Source: Candidatus Nanopelagicales bacterium
Lineage (GTDB): Bacteria; Actinomycetota; Actinomycetes; S36-B12; CAIYMF01
DNA: 35,649 nucleotides
Assembly: GCA_017882705.1 (NCBI GenBank)
Contig: JADGOZ010000032.1
Span: forward strand, 1-35,649
Direction of reading: 5' to 3'
The position numbers were made by a program, and so were the translations under genes. Positions 24,753 through 32,680 of the stretch are shown here, in pieces. The notes beneath the pieces were generated by a model. The model was not told the DNA's origin. It saw nothing but the letters and a program-made list of their open reading frames with translations, and made no database searches. How positions within the stretch are numbered: position 1 is the first letter of the stretch; the number at the start of each line of letters is the position of its first letter.

Positions 24753-24770
24753 GCGCACGTCGACGTGCGC
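24753..24770. promoter_or_regulatory. 18-bp perfect palindrome, candidate operator
   Basis: GCGCACGTCGACGTGCGC equals its own reverse complement over 18 bases. It lies 54 bases before the TATGAT box of the DUF4012 gene and about 200 bases from the start of the divergent glycosyltransferase. Symmetric dyads of this size and position commonly bind dimeric regulators. No regulator gene is in the window, so its partner is unknown. Confidence 0.45.
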
Positions 24771-24824
24771 AGGCGCCACTCCGCCGCAGCCCGTGAGCAC
24801 GCTCGATGGGGTGGGCGCCTCGCG

Positions 24825-24830
24825 TATGAT
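24825..24830 (+). promoter_or_regulatory. Candidate -10 box of the DUF4012 gene
   Basis: TATGAT is close to the TATAAT consensus and lies 44 bases before GTG 24875. The leader contains AAGGGAGGA 8 bases ahead of the start. No clear -35 box. Confidence 0.5.
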
Positions 24831-24874
24831 GCGGACTTCGCCCGTCGGGGTGGGGCCAAGGGAGGACGACGATC

Positions 24875-26833
24875 GTGCCGGACACGACCGCGCCCGATGC
24901 GGCCTCGACGCCCGGGGCGCGACGCCTTCGGCGGCGCGTGTACGTGCGCCGGTGGATCGGGCTGCTCGCTCTGGTGCTCCTGGTGATCCTGCTCCCCCTC
25001 GGGGTCTGGCTCGGACTCGGGCTGCGCTCGGCCGCCGGCTCGATCCAGGCCGACGCGTCGGCGGCCCAGACCTCCATCGAGGCGGCGAAGACCCAGCTCG
25101 AGGCCGGTGACTACGCCGCCGCGTCGGCGTCGGCGACCGCCGCCCAGGAGCGGGTGTCGCAGGCCGCCGACGCCGCCAAGGCAACCCCGGTGCGACTGGT
25201 CGGCAGGCTCCCGGTCGTCGGCGCGGCCGTGCAGGACCTCGACCACCTGATCGCCGCGGCGACCGACCTCGCGAACGCCACCAGCCGGATCGTGGTGGTC
25301 TACGGCGCCGCGACCGGCAAGGCGGCCACCGGCCCCAAGCTGTTCGGCGGCGGCCACGTCAACTTCGGCGTGCTCGACCGCACCACCGCGGCGGTGGACG
25401 AGGCGCTGACCGAGATCGCCGACGCGCAGGGCAACCTCGGCGCGGTCCAGGGCACGCTGCCCGGGACGCACTCCATGGCGGCCGCGCGCGACAAGGCGCT
25501 GGCCCAGGTCGAGCCGCTCGTCGGGACGCTCACGACGATGAAGCAGGTCCTCGCGCGCGTGCCCGACGCGGTCGGGAAGGGCGGGGTGAAGCGCTACCTG
25601 CTCGTGACGCTCAACCCGGCCGAGCTCTATCCGGGCGGCGGCGCAGCCCTGAGCGCGGCGCTGGTGCAGTTCAAGAACGGCGTCTTCTCCGTCCCCATCA
25701 AGGGATCGGTGAGCACCAAGCTCTTCCCCGGCAACCCGCGGGTGGTCTACCCGCACGTCGTCGGGCTGCCGTACTTCAACCCCGGCGGAGGGGCGGCCTT
25801 CGCGTGGTCCGACGTCTATCCGGACTTCAACGCCACGGCCGTCGAGATGGAGCGGTCCTGGGTGGCCAACGGCATGAAGCCGGTCGACGGCGTGATCACG
25901 ATGGACCCGACAGCACTGTCGGCGGCGCTGCGCGTCACCGGGCCGGTCGCGTCGCCGGTCTACGGTCAGATCAACGCCGACAACCTCGTGCAGAAGCTGC
26001 TGGTCGACGGATACGCCGACTTCGCGACGAACCAGGACGCCCGGCACGCGCTGAACGAGCAGCTCATGAACGCGGTGTTCGGCCGCCTCACCGGCGGCGG
26101 CGGTGCGATGCAGCTGCTCAAGGCGCTGGCCAGCACGGCGCCGGGGCTCCACTTCCGGGTGCACGTCGAAGACCCGCTGCTGCAGCGGCAGGTCGCCGTC
26201 GCCGGCCTGGCCGGCGCCCTGCCGACGCGGCCGGGCGACCTCCTCGCGGCCTTCACCGAGAACCAGAACGGCAGCAAGGTCGACATCTTCCAGAAGCGCA
26301 CCGTGACCCACGACGTCGCGGTCGCCGCTGACGGTTCCGCGACCGTGACGACGACGCTGACCGCGCACTACGACGTGCCGAAGAGCGGCCGCAACCCGAG
26401 CGACCGGGTCGGCTACCTCACCGACTGGTCGTACAACTGGTACCTCGCGCACATCCCGAAGGGCGGCACGCCGCTGTCCTGGACCGCTCCGGTCACGGAT
26501 CCCGGGGACCGCAACGACCACGTGGTCTACCCGGACCGCTTCGGGCGCTCGGTGGTGCGGGTCGGCCGGTGGACGGCTGCCGGCGGCTCGACGACGGTGA
26601 CGTTCCGCTACTCGTTCCCGGCCGGGACCTTCCTCGCGGGCTCCGTCGTCCGGTATCAGCTCACGACGGTGCCGCAGCCCCTCACCCAGGACGCGACCGT
26701 CACGATCAGCGTGCACGGCCCGGGTGTGGCCGCCGTCACGTCGGACCTGCCCGGATGGTCGGTGGCCGGAGGCGTGGCACGCATGTCGGGCACATTCGGG
26801 CAGGTAGCATCGACGAGCATCGAGTGGCATTGA
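24875..26833 (+). CDS. DUF4012 family membrane-anchored extracytoplasmic protein
   Basis: A 652-residue protein of unknown function, recurrent in actinobacterial exopolysaccharide loci. A basic stretch (RRLRRRVYVRR) precedes one membrane helix (about 29-52). The rest should be outside. Residues about 55-110 are Ala-rich and helical (SIQADASAAQTSIEAAKTQL, SASATAAQERVSQAAD). The DUF4012 core follows: RLVGRLPVVGAAVQDL, YLLVTLNPAELYPGGGAALS, PGGGAAFAWSDVYPDFNATA, GVITMDPTALSAALRVTGPV and KVDIFQKRTVTHDV. Beta-rich C-terminal segments end at 26833. GTG 24875 is preceded by a strong ribosome site. The secreted glycosidase gene follows 40 bases later on the same strand and may share its transcript. 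No catalytic motif is recognised. Confidence 0.85.
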   Translation: MPDTTAPDAASTPGARRLRRRVYVRRWIGLLALVLLVILLPLGVWLGLGLRSAAGSIQADASAAQTSIEAAKTQLEAGDYAAASASATAAQERVSQAADAAKATPVRLVGRLPVVGAAVQDLDHLIAAATDLANATSRIVVVYGAATGKAATGPKLFGGGHVNFGVLDRTTAAVDEALTEIADAQGNLGAVQGTLPGTHSMAAARDKALAQVEPLVGTLTTMKQVLARVPDAVGKGGVKRYLLVTLNPAELYPGGGAALSAALVQFKNGVFSVPIKGSVSTKLFPGNPRVVYPHVVGLPYFNPGGGAAFAWSDVYPDFNATAVEMERSWVANGMKPVDGVITMDPTALSAALRVTGPVASPVYGQINADNLVQKLLVDGYADFATNQDARHALNEQLMNAVFGRLTGGGGAMQLLKALASTAPGLHFRVHVEDPLLQRQVAVAGLAGALPTRPGDLLAAFTENQNGSKVDIFQKRTVTHDVAVAADGSATVTTTLTAHYDVPKSGRNPSDRVGYLTDWSYNWYLAHIPKGGTPLSWTAPVTDPGDRNDHVVYPDRFGRSVVRVGRWTAAGGSTTVTFRYSFPAGTFLAGSVVRYQLTTVPQPLTQDATVTISVHGPGVAAVTSDLPGWSVAGGVARMSGTFGQVASTSIEWH

Positions 26834-26873
26834 CCCGCCGGTGCGCTAGACACTGGACACACGGAGGAACCCC

Positions 26874-28118
26874 ATGCGTCGCGCCCTTGCCACCATCGCC
26901 GCGGTCGCGGCTCTGATCGCTCCTCTCGCGATCGTGCCGTCAGCCTCGGCCGCCGTCGGACCGGTCGTTCCCGCGGCGCAGTTCGGCGTGACGGTGAACG
27001 GGATCGGTGGCGTCGCCGGGACACGAACTGGAGCGGGCTCCATCCGGCTGTGGGACACCGGAACTCGGTGGGACCAGATCGAGACGGCGCGCGGCGTCTA
27101 CAACTGGGCGCCGCTCGACGCGGCCGTCACGCGGGCTCGCGCCGCGGGGATCCGCGACATCCTCTACGTCATGGGAAGCACCCCGCTGTGGGCCGCCAGC
27201 CGTGCTAGCACGGCGGTCGAAGCCGGTGATCTCAACGCGCCCGGCACCGCGTCGCATCCCAGGAACGACGCCTACTACCTCGAGTACCTGAAGGCCCTCC
27301 TCGCCCGGTACCGGGGGAGGATCACGTCGTACGAGGTCTGGAACGAGTCGAACCTGCCGATGTTCTACCGGGGAGGCGCGGCCCAGATCGCCCTGCTGAC
27401 CGCGAGGGCCTACGCCGTCATCAAGGCGCAGCCCGCACCCCGCCCGATCCTGACGTCACCCTCGTGGCTGCTGCGATTCTGGAACGTGAACCGGGAGAGC
27501 CAGCTCAGCCAGCTGAGGGCGCGCGGATGGCCTTTCGACGTCGCCAACGTCCATGCCTACCCCTTCGCCGTGCAGGGCCCGGACGACCGGGTGCGCTTCC
27601 TCGTGGCGTTCAAGGCGCGGCTCGCTGCTCTCGGGGCCAAGCGAGCGGTATGGGACACGGAGGTCAACTTCGGTGACCGGCGGCCCGGCTACGCCTACCG
27701 CGTGTACACAGGCGCTGCTGCGGCCCGCTTCGTGGCCCGCGGGTACATCGACTCGCTGCGCTACGGAATCGCTCGCACCTACTGGTACTCCTGGGACTCC
27801 CACATCCTGGGGATCGACATGATCGACGCGCTCGGCCGGCCGACGGCGGGCGGAGTCGCCTTCACTGTCGTGCGCGGGTGGGTCGGTGGGCTGCACTGGA
27901 ACGGTTGCGTGACCGCGGCGAACAAGATCAGCCGCTGTGCGCTCTCCACTGGCACGGGCGCCAAGCGCACGATCATCTACACCTACGGCCCGACGATCAA
28001 GACCGTCGTGCCGCCGCACGCGCTGGTCGCCTGCACCCTCGACAACAAGTGCCGCGCCATCAAGCCCGGGACGACGTTCTACGCGACCGGCAACCCGCAG
28101 TTCATCGTCGGCGCGTGA
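26874..28118 (+). CDS. Secreted glycoside hydrolase, clan A (GH39/GH5-like TIM barrel)
   Basis: A 414-residue exported enzyme. The signal peptide (MRRALATIAAVAALIAPLAI then VPSASA) ends near residue 26. The barrel contains SIRLWDTGTRWDQIETARGV, ILYVMGSTPLWAASRAS and the acid/base motif SYEVWNESNLPMFY with Glu158. FDVANVHAYPF follows, and KRAVWDTEVNFGD gives the probable nucleophile Glu263. Two catalytic Glu on strands 4 and 7 fit clan GH-A, with beta-xylosidase-like GH39 relatives. A beta-rich C-terminal part has two Cys pairs (GCVTAANKISRC and ACTLDNKC) that may form disulphides. ATG 26874 has GGAGG 6 bases upstream. In a biosynthetic locus it may trim the exported polymer or control its length. 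The substrate is unknown. Confidence 0.84.
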   Translation: MRRALATIAAVAALIAPLAIVPSASAAVGPVVPAAQFGVTVNGIGGVAGTRTGAGSIRLWDTGTRWDQIETARGVYNWAPLDAAVTRARAAGIRDILYVMGSTPLWAASRASTAVEAGDLNAPGTASHPRNDAYYLEYLKALLARYRGRITSYEVWNESNLPMFYRGGAAQIALLTARAYAVIKAQPAPRPILTSPSWLLRFWNVNRESQLSQLRARGWPFDVANVHAYPFAVQGPDDRVRFLVAFKARLAALGAKRAVWDTEVNFGDRRPGYAYRVYTGAAAARFVARGYIDSLRYGIARTYWYSWDSHILGIDMIDALGRPTAGGVAFTVVRGWVGGLHWNGCVTAANKISRCALSTGTGAKRTIIYTYGPTIKTVVPPHALVACTLDNKCRAIKPGTTFYATGNPQFIVGA

Positions 28119-28148
28119 GCTCTGTCGCCTGCGCCGCGGGCAAGTACG

Positions 28149-29117
28149 TCAGGCGTCGGTGAGCCGCTCCAGGTCGGCGTCCACCATCGACTCCACGAGA
28201 TGGCGGAAGTCCGTCGTCGGGCGCCAGCCGAGCTCGGCCGCCGCCTTCGACGGGTCTCCGACCATCGATGTGATGTCGGTGGGTCGGACGAGACCCTGGT
28301 GGGTGGTCACGAGTGTCTCCCAGTCATGGATCCCCACGCGGTCGAAGGCGACGGCGATGAGCTCCCTGAGCGTGTGGAGATCTCCCGTCGCGACGACGTA
28401 GTCCCCAGGCGTGTCCGAGCGTGCGGCGCGCACCATCGCGTCGACGTAGTCGCCCGCGAAGCCCCAGTCGCGCGACACCTCGATGTTCCCCAGCACCAGG
28501 CCGTCCTGAAGCCCCAGCGAGATGGCCGCCACCGCCGACGTGATCTTGCGGGTCACGAAGGCTGTCGGCCGGATCGGGCTCTCGTGGTTGTACAGGATCA
28601 GCGCCGAGGCGTGGACGGCGCGCGCCTCGCGCACCATCCCGACGGCCTGGTGGGCGCACGCCTTGGCCAGCCCGTAGGGGGACCGCGGTCGCAGCACGGT
28701 GGTCTCCCGCTGCGGGGACTCGTGCGGCTCTCCGAAGATCTCGGCGCTCGAGGCCTGGACGAACCGGGTCTCGTGGCCCGCCGACGCACGCTCTGACACG
28801 ATCTGGAGAAGGCCCATCACGGCGGTGGCGTTCACGTCGAGCGTGAGCACCGGATCATCCCAGGATCGCGCGACGGAGGAGATGCCGGCCAGGTTGTAGA
28901 CCTCGTCGGGGTTCGAGTCCTGGACGAGCTCCGTCAGCACGCGCTGATCCGTGATGTCGCAGTCGACGAGCTCCGCCCCGGACAGGAACGGCGCCAGCTC
29001 CGCCGGGATCGCCCCGGGCAGCTTGAGACCTACGACTCGGCTGCCCTCGGCCAGCAGCTGCCGGGTGAGGTAGGCGCCGTCCTGGCCCGCGACTCCTGTG
29101 ATGACCGCGGTGCGCAC
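28149..29117 (-). CDS. GDP-mannose 4,6-dehydratase paralogue (divergent SDR)
   Basis: A 322-residue extended SDR related to Gmd. It has RTAVITGVAGQDGAYLTRQL, DEVYNLAGISSVARSW, FVQASSAEIFGEPHESP with the catalytic Glu, PRSPYGLAKACAHQAV (Tyr/Lys), ALILYNHESPIRPTAFVTRK and NIEVSRDWGFAGDYVDAM. Compared with its neighbour, the T/S-S-E triplet reads S-A-E, and the NHESPRRG substrate loop reads NHESPIRP. That suggests altered substrate or reaction, for example reduction (RMD-like) of the Gmd product or dehydration of another GDP-sugar. It starts at GTG 29117, 3 bases after the gmd stop, so the two are co-transcribed. It converges on the glycosidase gene, whose end is 30 bases away. The exact reaction is open. 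Confidence 0.78.
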   Translation of the reverse strand: MRTAVITGVAGQDGAYLTRQLLAEGSRVVGLKLPGAIPAELAPFLSGAELVDCDITDQRVLTELVQDSNPDEVYNLAGISSVARSWDDPVLTLDVNATAVMGLLQIVSERASAGHETRFVQASSAEIFGEPHESPQRETTVLRPRSPYGLAKACAHQAVGMVREARAVHASALILYNHESPIRPTAFVTRKITSAVAAISLGLQDGLVLGNIEVSRDWGFAGDYVDAMVRAARSDTPGDYVVATGDLHTLRELIAVAFDRVGIHDWETLVTTHQGLVRPTDITSMVGDPSKAAAELGWRPTTDFRHLVESMVDADLERLTDA

Positions 29118-29120
29118 GAG

Positions 29121-30110
29121 TCAGCGTCCGAGCGGGGCGTCGAGCATCGCGACCTCGGAGTCGACCATCATGGCCACGAGCTCGGGCAGCTTCACCTTGG
29201 GCTTCCACCCGAGCCGCGTGTGCGCCTTGGTGGAGTCGCCCACGAGGAGGTCGACCTCCGCGGGGCGGAGGAACGCCGGATCCTGGATCACGTAGCGCTC
29301 CCAGTCCTCGATGCCGACGTGCCGGAACGCCAGGTCGACGAGCTCCCTGATCTGATGGGTCTCGCCGGTCGAGATCACGTAGTCGTCGGCCTCGTCCTGC
29401 TGAAGCATGAGCCACATGGCTTCGACATAGTCGCCGGCGTAGCCCCAGTCGCGTCGGGCGTCGAGGTTGCCGAGGCGCAGCTCCGACTGGAGTCCACGGC
29501 TGATGCGCGCGACCGCCTGCGCCACCTTGCGGGTGACGAACTCGGGCCCGCGGCGCGGTGACTCGTGGTTGAAGAGGATCCCGCTCGACGCGTGCATGCC
29601 ATAGGACTCGCGGTAGTTGATCGTCATGTAGTGGCCGAAGACCTTGGCGACGCCATAGGGCGAGCGGGGCCACAGCAGGGTCGACTCGTTCTGCGGAACG
29701 CTCTGCACCTTGCCGAACATCTCCGAGCTCGAGGCCTGGTAGAAGCGGGCCTTGGCGACGTCGTCGTGCGCCCACAGCCGGATGGCTTCGAGCATGCTCA
29801 GCACCCCGATGCCGGTCACCTGGCTCGTGAGTGCGGCCTGCTCCCAGGAGTAGGCGACGTAGGAGATGGCTCCGAGGTTGTACACCTCGTCGGGCTGGGA
29901 CTTCTCGAGCGCCCGGAGCAAGCTGGACAGGTCCTGCAGATCACCGCTGATGAGGGAGACATCGGGCACGGTCTCGCGGACGAGACCCTCCTTCGGGTTG
30001 TTCTGCCCGCGGATGAGGCCGTGGACCTCGTAGCCCTTGGACAGCAGCAGCTCGGACAGGTAGAGCCCGTCCTGGCCGGTGATTCCGGTGATCAGTGCTC
30101 GCTTCGACAT
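29121..30110 (-). CDS. gmd: GDP-mannose 4,6-dehydratase
   Basis: Converts GDP-D-mannose to GDP-4-keto-6-deoxy-D-mannose in the cytosol, precursor of GDP-L-fucose, GDP-D-rhamnose and related sugars. The 329-residue protein starts KRALITGITGQDGLYLSELL. It contains LIRGQNNPKEGLV, NLGAISYVAYSWEQ, FYQASSSEMFGKVQSVPQNE, PRSPYGVAKVFGHYMTINYR, GILFNHESPRRGPEFVTRKV, GNLDARRDWGYAGDYVEAM and RPAEVDLLVGDSTKAHTRLG, all characteristic. It is shorter than the 373-residue E. coli enzyme because the late insertion is missing, as in many bacterial Gmds. ATG 30110 follows GAGGGGCC at a good distance. The upstream GT4 ends 86 bases away, and a TACGGT box lies between. Confidence 0.92.
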   Translation of the reverse strand: MSKRALITGITGQDGLYLSELLLSKGYEVHGLIRGQNNPKEGLVRETVPDVSLISGDLQDLSSLLRALEKSQPDEVYNLGAISYVAYSWEQAALTSQVTGIGVLSMLEAIRLWAHDDVAKARFYQASSSEMFGKVQSVPQNESTLLWPRSPYGVAKVFGHYMTINYRESYGMHASSGILFNHESPRRGPEFVTRKVAQAVARISRGLQSELRLGNLDARRDWGYAGDYVEAMWLMLQQDEADDYVISTGETHQIRELVDLAFRHVGIEDWERYVIQDPAFLRPAEVDLLVGDSTKAHTRLGWKPKVKLPELVAMMVDSEVAMLDAPLGR

Positions 30111-30140
30111 GTAGGCCCCTCGAGAGTTCATCGGATCCCC

Positions 30141-30146
30141 ACCGTA
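30141..30146 (-). promoter_or_regulatory. Candidate -10 box for gmd
   Basis: TACGGT on the minus strand lies 30 bases before ATG 30110, in the 86-base gap behind the GT4 gene. It could give the gmd pair its own transcript. No clear -35 box. Confidence 0.3.
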
Positions 30147-30196
30147 TCGCCCTGCCGTGGCGCTTCCGGGTCCTGGTGGGTCATGCGGGTCGAGGG

Positions 30197-31477
30197 TCAA
30201 TCCCGCGCCACCAGGCGATTCCAGCGACGTCGGGCAGGAGTCGTTTGTCCCAGTGCTACGACTATCTCGACGATCTGCGATCGATATCGTTCTGGGGAGA
30301 ATCGCTCGCGTGCTTCAGCGGCGGCAAACATGGCCCGAGTCCGCGCCTGTGGCCAGTCGGCAAGCAGTCGTTTGACCCCTTCCGCGAGACTCGCAGGGCT
30401 GCCCGACTCCACGAGCTCGCCGTTGATGCCAGCGGTGACGATCTCTCGCAGACCCTGTGCGTCGGCCGCCACCAGGGGGCGTATCGCCAGCTGGGCCTCG
30501 ACTGCGGTGTTGCCGAAGGGCTCCTGTCTTGACGGCACTAGCGCGATATCACACTCCTCAAGAGCACCCCAAGGGTCGCGGGTGACGCCTCTCCACGAGA
30601 CGCGATCATCGAGAGCGGCCATGTGTACCTGCTCGCGGACCTGGGCCTCGAACCATTCGTACCCGACGAAGACGCTCCCCACCAGATCGAGCGTGACGTC
30701 CAACCCTGCCGCAACGAGCAGCTGGAGCGCTGACACCGCTATGTCGGTCCCCTTGCGGGGGGAGACCCTCCCGACAAGGACGAGGCGGATCGGGTCCGTG
30801 AGCAGCGTACGAGGTTCGGTCGGGGACTCGGGTCCTTCGACGCCGTTGTACAGCACGCGGATCCGTTCGCTCATGAAGGGAAGGCTGCGGACAAGAGCGG
30901 CTCTGCTTGCGAGGCTATTGGCGATGACCACACTCGACAGGGCTAGAGGCGCGGATAGTCCGAGTCGCACGGCAGGGTGAAGGTCATCCTCCGCCTCGTG
31001 AACATGGCACAGCACCGACATCCCGCGAACGCGTGCAACGCCGATCCAGAGCGGGATGGTCAACGTATTGACGTAGATGACGTGAGCCTGGACGTGACTG
31101 ATCGTCTGCCACATTTTCGGCAAGGCTCGAACTGCCTCCGTGACAAGGCGAACGATGCCGAGTGGCGAGATGGCGGACTTGCGGAGGATTGGGCTGGCAG
31201 CGAAGGTGATTTCGGCGCCGAGTCGACGAAGCTCGCCAACGAGTGGGCCCTCGTGGGGTAGGACAACAACCGCACGCATGCCCGCCTGGACCATCGCTCG
31301 GACAGACTCCAGCAGCATCCGGTCGGCGCCATACATCTCTACGGATGGATGAACCACCAGCACGGTTATGGGACCACCGCCCTCAGGCTCGCGCGTGGAT
31401 CCGCCGAAGGTCGCCGGGCGCACGGACTGGCTGCTGGTCGAGGACGATGTCGTCGTCGGTCGACCTGCGTCGCTCAT
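30197..31477 (-). CDS. Family 4 (GT-B) glycosyltransferase
   Basis: A 426-residue GT4 enzyme. After a low-complexity Ser/Thr-rich N-terminus (about 1-32) come ITVLVVHPSVEMYGADRMLL (acceptor-side Rossmann fold), VLCHVHEAEDDLHPAVRLGL and RVLYNGVEGPESP. The donor-binding half has IRLVLVGRVSPRKGTDIAVS, WRGVTRDPWGALEECDIALV and PSRQEPFGNTAVEAQLAIRP, with the E-x7-E pattern. ATG 31477 is preceded by GGAGAGAG. It lies 34 bases after the methyltransferase gene on the same strand, so both probably belong to a minus-strand operon leading into gmd. Its GC content is clearly lower than that of gmd (one hand-counted line is 60%), which suggests later acquisition. The donor may be a GDP-sugar but is not proven. 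Confidence 0.87.
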   Translation of the reverse strand: MSDAGRPTTTSSSTSSQSVRPATFGGSTREPEGGGPITVLVVHPSVEMYGADRMLLESVRAMVQAGMRAVVVLPHEGPLVGELRRLGAEITFAASPILRKSAISPLGIVRLVTEAVRALPKMWQTISHVQAHVIYVNTLTIPLWIGVARVRGMSVLCHVHEAEDDLHPAVRLGLSAPLALSSVVIANSLASRAALVRSLPFMSERIRVLYNGVEGPESPTEPRTLLTDPIRLVLVGRVSPRKGTDIAVSALQLLVAAGLDVTLDLVGSVFVGYEWFEAQVREQVHMAALDDRVSWRGVTRDPWGALEECDIALVPSRQEPFGNTAVEAQLAIRPLVAADAQGLREIVTAGINGELVESGSPASLAEGVKRLLADWPQARTRAMFAAAEARERFSPERYRSQIVEIVVALGQTTPARRRWNRLVARD

Positions 31478-31511
31478 CGCTCTCTCCGTCGCGAGTCTCG
31501 GATGCCCCTGT

Positions 31512-32396
31512 TCATGACTGAGATGTCGACGTCCGGTCGATCACGACTGGCGTGGCCTGGTCTGTGCTCGCGGTCGGGACCAGTGGAATGGTTGCTCCGG
31601 CGCCACTCGGTCTTGCTCCCTTGGCGACGATGCCGAAGGTGGTCGCAAGGCCAACGCGACCACCAGCCGCCTGAAGCCAGCGAGACTGGGTTGACCAATA
31701 CGGGATCAACTCGACGGACGCGAAGTGCCGGCGTGCCAGCACGCAGATCTCCTCCTCGTCGACTCCATCCCGAACCACGTGATACTCAACGGTGTCAGCC
31801 GGATTCGTGTCGTCGTAGACGTGCCGGAGACGTCGCCACCGGGTCTGCACTCCCTTCCGGAAGTTGCCCTGAGTCGCGCGCCACAGGAAGTAGGAGGCCT
31901 TGTCAGCGGTGAGGTTCCACGTCTCACGTCGCGGGTACCACATCGGGTCCTGCCACGAGACGAAGCTGCCCCCATCGACCGTGTGATCGAAGGCCAGCTC
32001 CAGAAACGCGACGTAGTCAGGAATGTGATGCAGAACCGAAATGCAGGCGATGACGTCGAACTCGTCGGTCGTGCGAGCGAGCCAATCGCCATCCCCGTCA
32101 TGAACTACCGTGACATTGCTGTTGAGTCGATAACGATCCGTCAGGGACTGGGCCGAGGGACGGCTCATCTCAGTGATCGTGACGGCGGCCCCTGCCCCCA
32201 GAAGCACATCGGTGAAATCGCCGTGCCCGGCACCGACCTCGAGCACGTGGCATTTTCCAGTCCGCTCCAGTTGCTCGGCAACCATCGCACGCAAGCAGTC
32301 GGAGATGAGTTCTCTGAGTCGTGCGTGCTTGAGATGCGGACTGCCTGATTCGTAGTCGTAGTCCTGAGGATGTCCCAGTTCTTGAAAGTTCGTCAC
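31512..32396 (-). CDS. Class I SAM-dependent methyltransferase
   Basis: A 294-residue methyltransferase with CHVLEVGAGHGDFTDVLLGA (motif I), VTITEMSRPSAQSL, DWLARTTDEFDVIACISVLH then HIPDYVAFLELAF, and DGGSFVSWQDPMWYPRRETW. The frame is open for 62 codons further upstream, but that part looks non-coding. GTG 32396 was chosen because GAAGGAC lies 6 bases ahead and VTNFQELGHPQDYDYESGSP then begins a sensible fold. The last 30 residues (GAGATIPLVPTASTDQ) look disordered. The gene belongs to the lower-GC block and heads the minus-strand operon. The acceptor, perhaps a sugar hydroxyl, is unknown. Confidence 0.83.
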   Translation of the reverse strand: MTNFQELGHPQDYDYESGSPHLKHARLRELISDCLRAMVAEQLERTGKCHVLEVGAGHGDFTDVLLGAGAAVTITEMSRPSAQSLTDRYRLNSNVTVVHDGDGDWLARTTDEFDVIACISVLHHIPDYVAFLELAFDHTVDGGSFVSWQDPMWYPRRETWNLTADKASYFLWRATQGNFRKGVQTRWRRLRHVYDDTNPADTVEYHVVRDGVDEEEICVLARRHFASVELIPYWSTQSRWLQAAGGRVGLATTFGIVAKGARPSGAGATIPLVPTASTDQATPVVIDRTSTSQS

Positions 32397-32503
32397 CAGT
32401 AGTCCTTCGGGTAAGGGGCAAGCGCTGGCTCGGGCTTGGTCTGCAAGCCATGAGTTGCGAGAGGACCCGCGATCTTCACTTCCGGACCTGCAGGACGATG
32501 TTA

Positions 32504-32529
32504 CGCGGGAGACAACTTCGTCTCGTGCG
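32504..32529. repeat. Imperfect inverted repeat in the divergent region
   Basis: GAGAC (32509-32513) pairs with GTCTC (32520-32524) around AACTTC. After one mismatch, the stem extends by a G-T wobble and three G-C pairs out to 32504 and 32529. It lies in the 284-base, lower-GC gap between the methyltransferase and the first plus-strand GT4. It could be a leader structure or an operator; nothing more can be said. Confidence 0.25.
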
Positions 32530-32638
32530 CGAGCGCCGTCCAATCGAGTGTCGCTCCATCGAGCAGGAGTCCGTAATGGCAAGTTGCGTGTGGGGAGGTG
32601 CGACTGTCAGCGATGTCGATGTGACCGTTAGGGTTCTC

Positions 32639-32644
32639 TAGACT
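32639..32644 (+). promoter_or_regulatory. Candidate -10 box of the GT4 pair
   Basis: TAGACT lies 36 bases before ATG 32681. TAGGGT, ending at 32635, is a second possibility a few bases upstream. The ribosome site before ATG 32681 is weak (GCGGG, adjacent to the start). Confidence 0.33.
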
Positions 32645-32680
32645 CCGGTTCGAACAGGTCCAAGGCGGTGCGGTCGCGGG

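Larger units (their letters stand above)
24553..24874. other. Divergent intergenic region, regulatory
   Basis: These 322 bases separate the large minus-strand glycosyltransferase and the DUF4012 gene. I see no gene here. They hold a 6-bp hairpin with a GAA loop (GCAGGG/CCCTGC, 24711-24725), an 18-bp perfect palindrome (24753-24770), a TATGAT -10 box (24825-24830) and the ribosome site AAGGGAGGA (24858-24866). Confidence 0.6.

Noticed and set aside
24668-26830. Minus-strand open frame of 720 codons
   Set aside because: It is antisense to the DUF4012 gene, which has a ribosome site, membrane helix and family motifs. The mirror frame has none.
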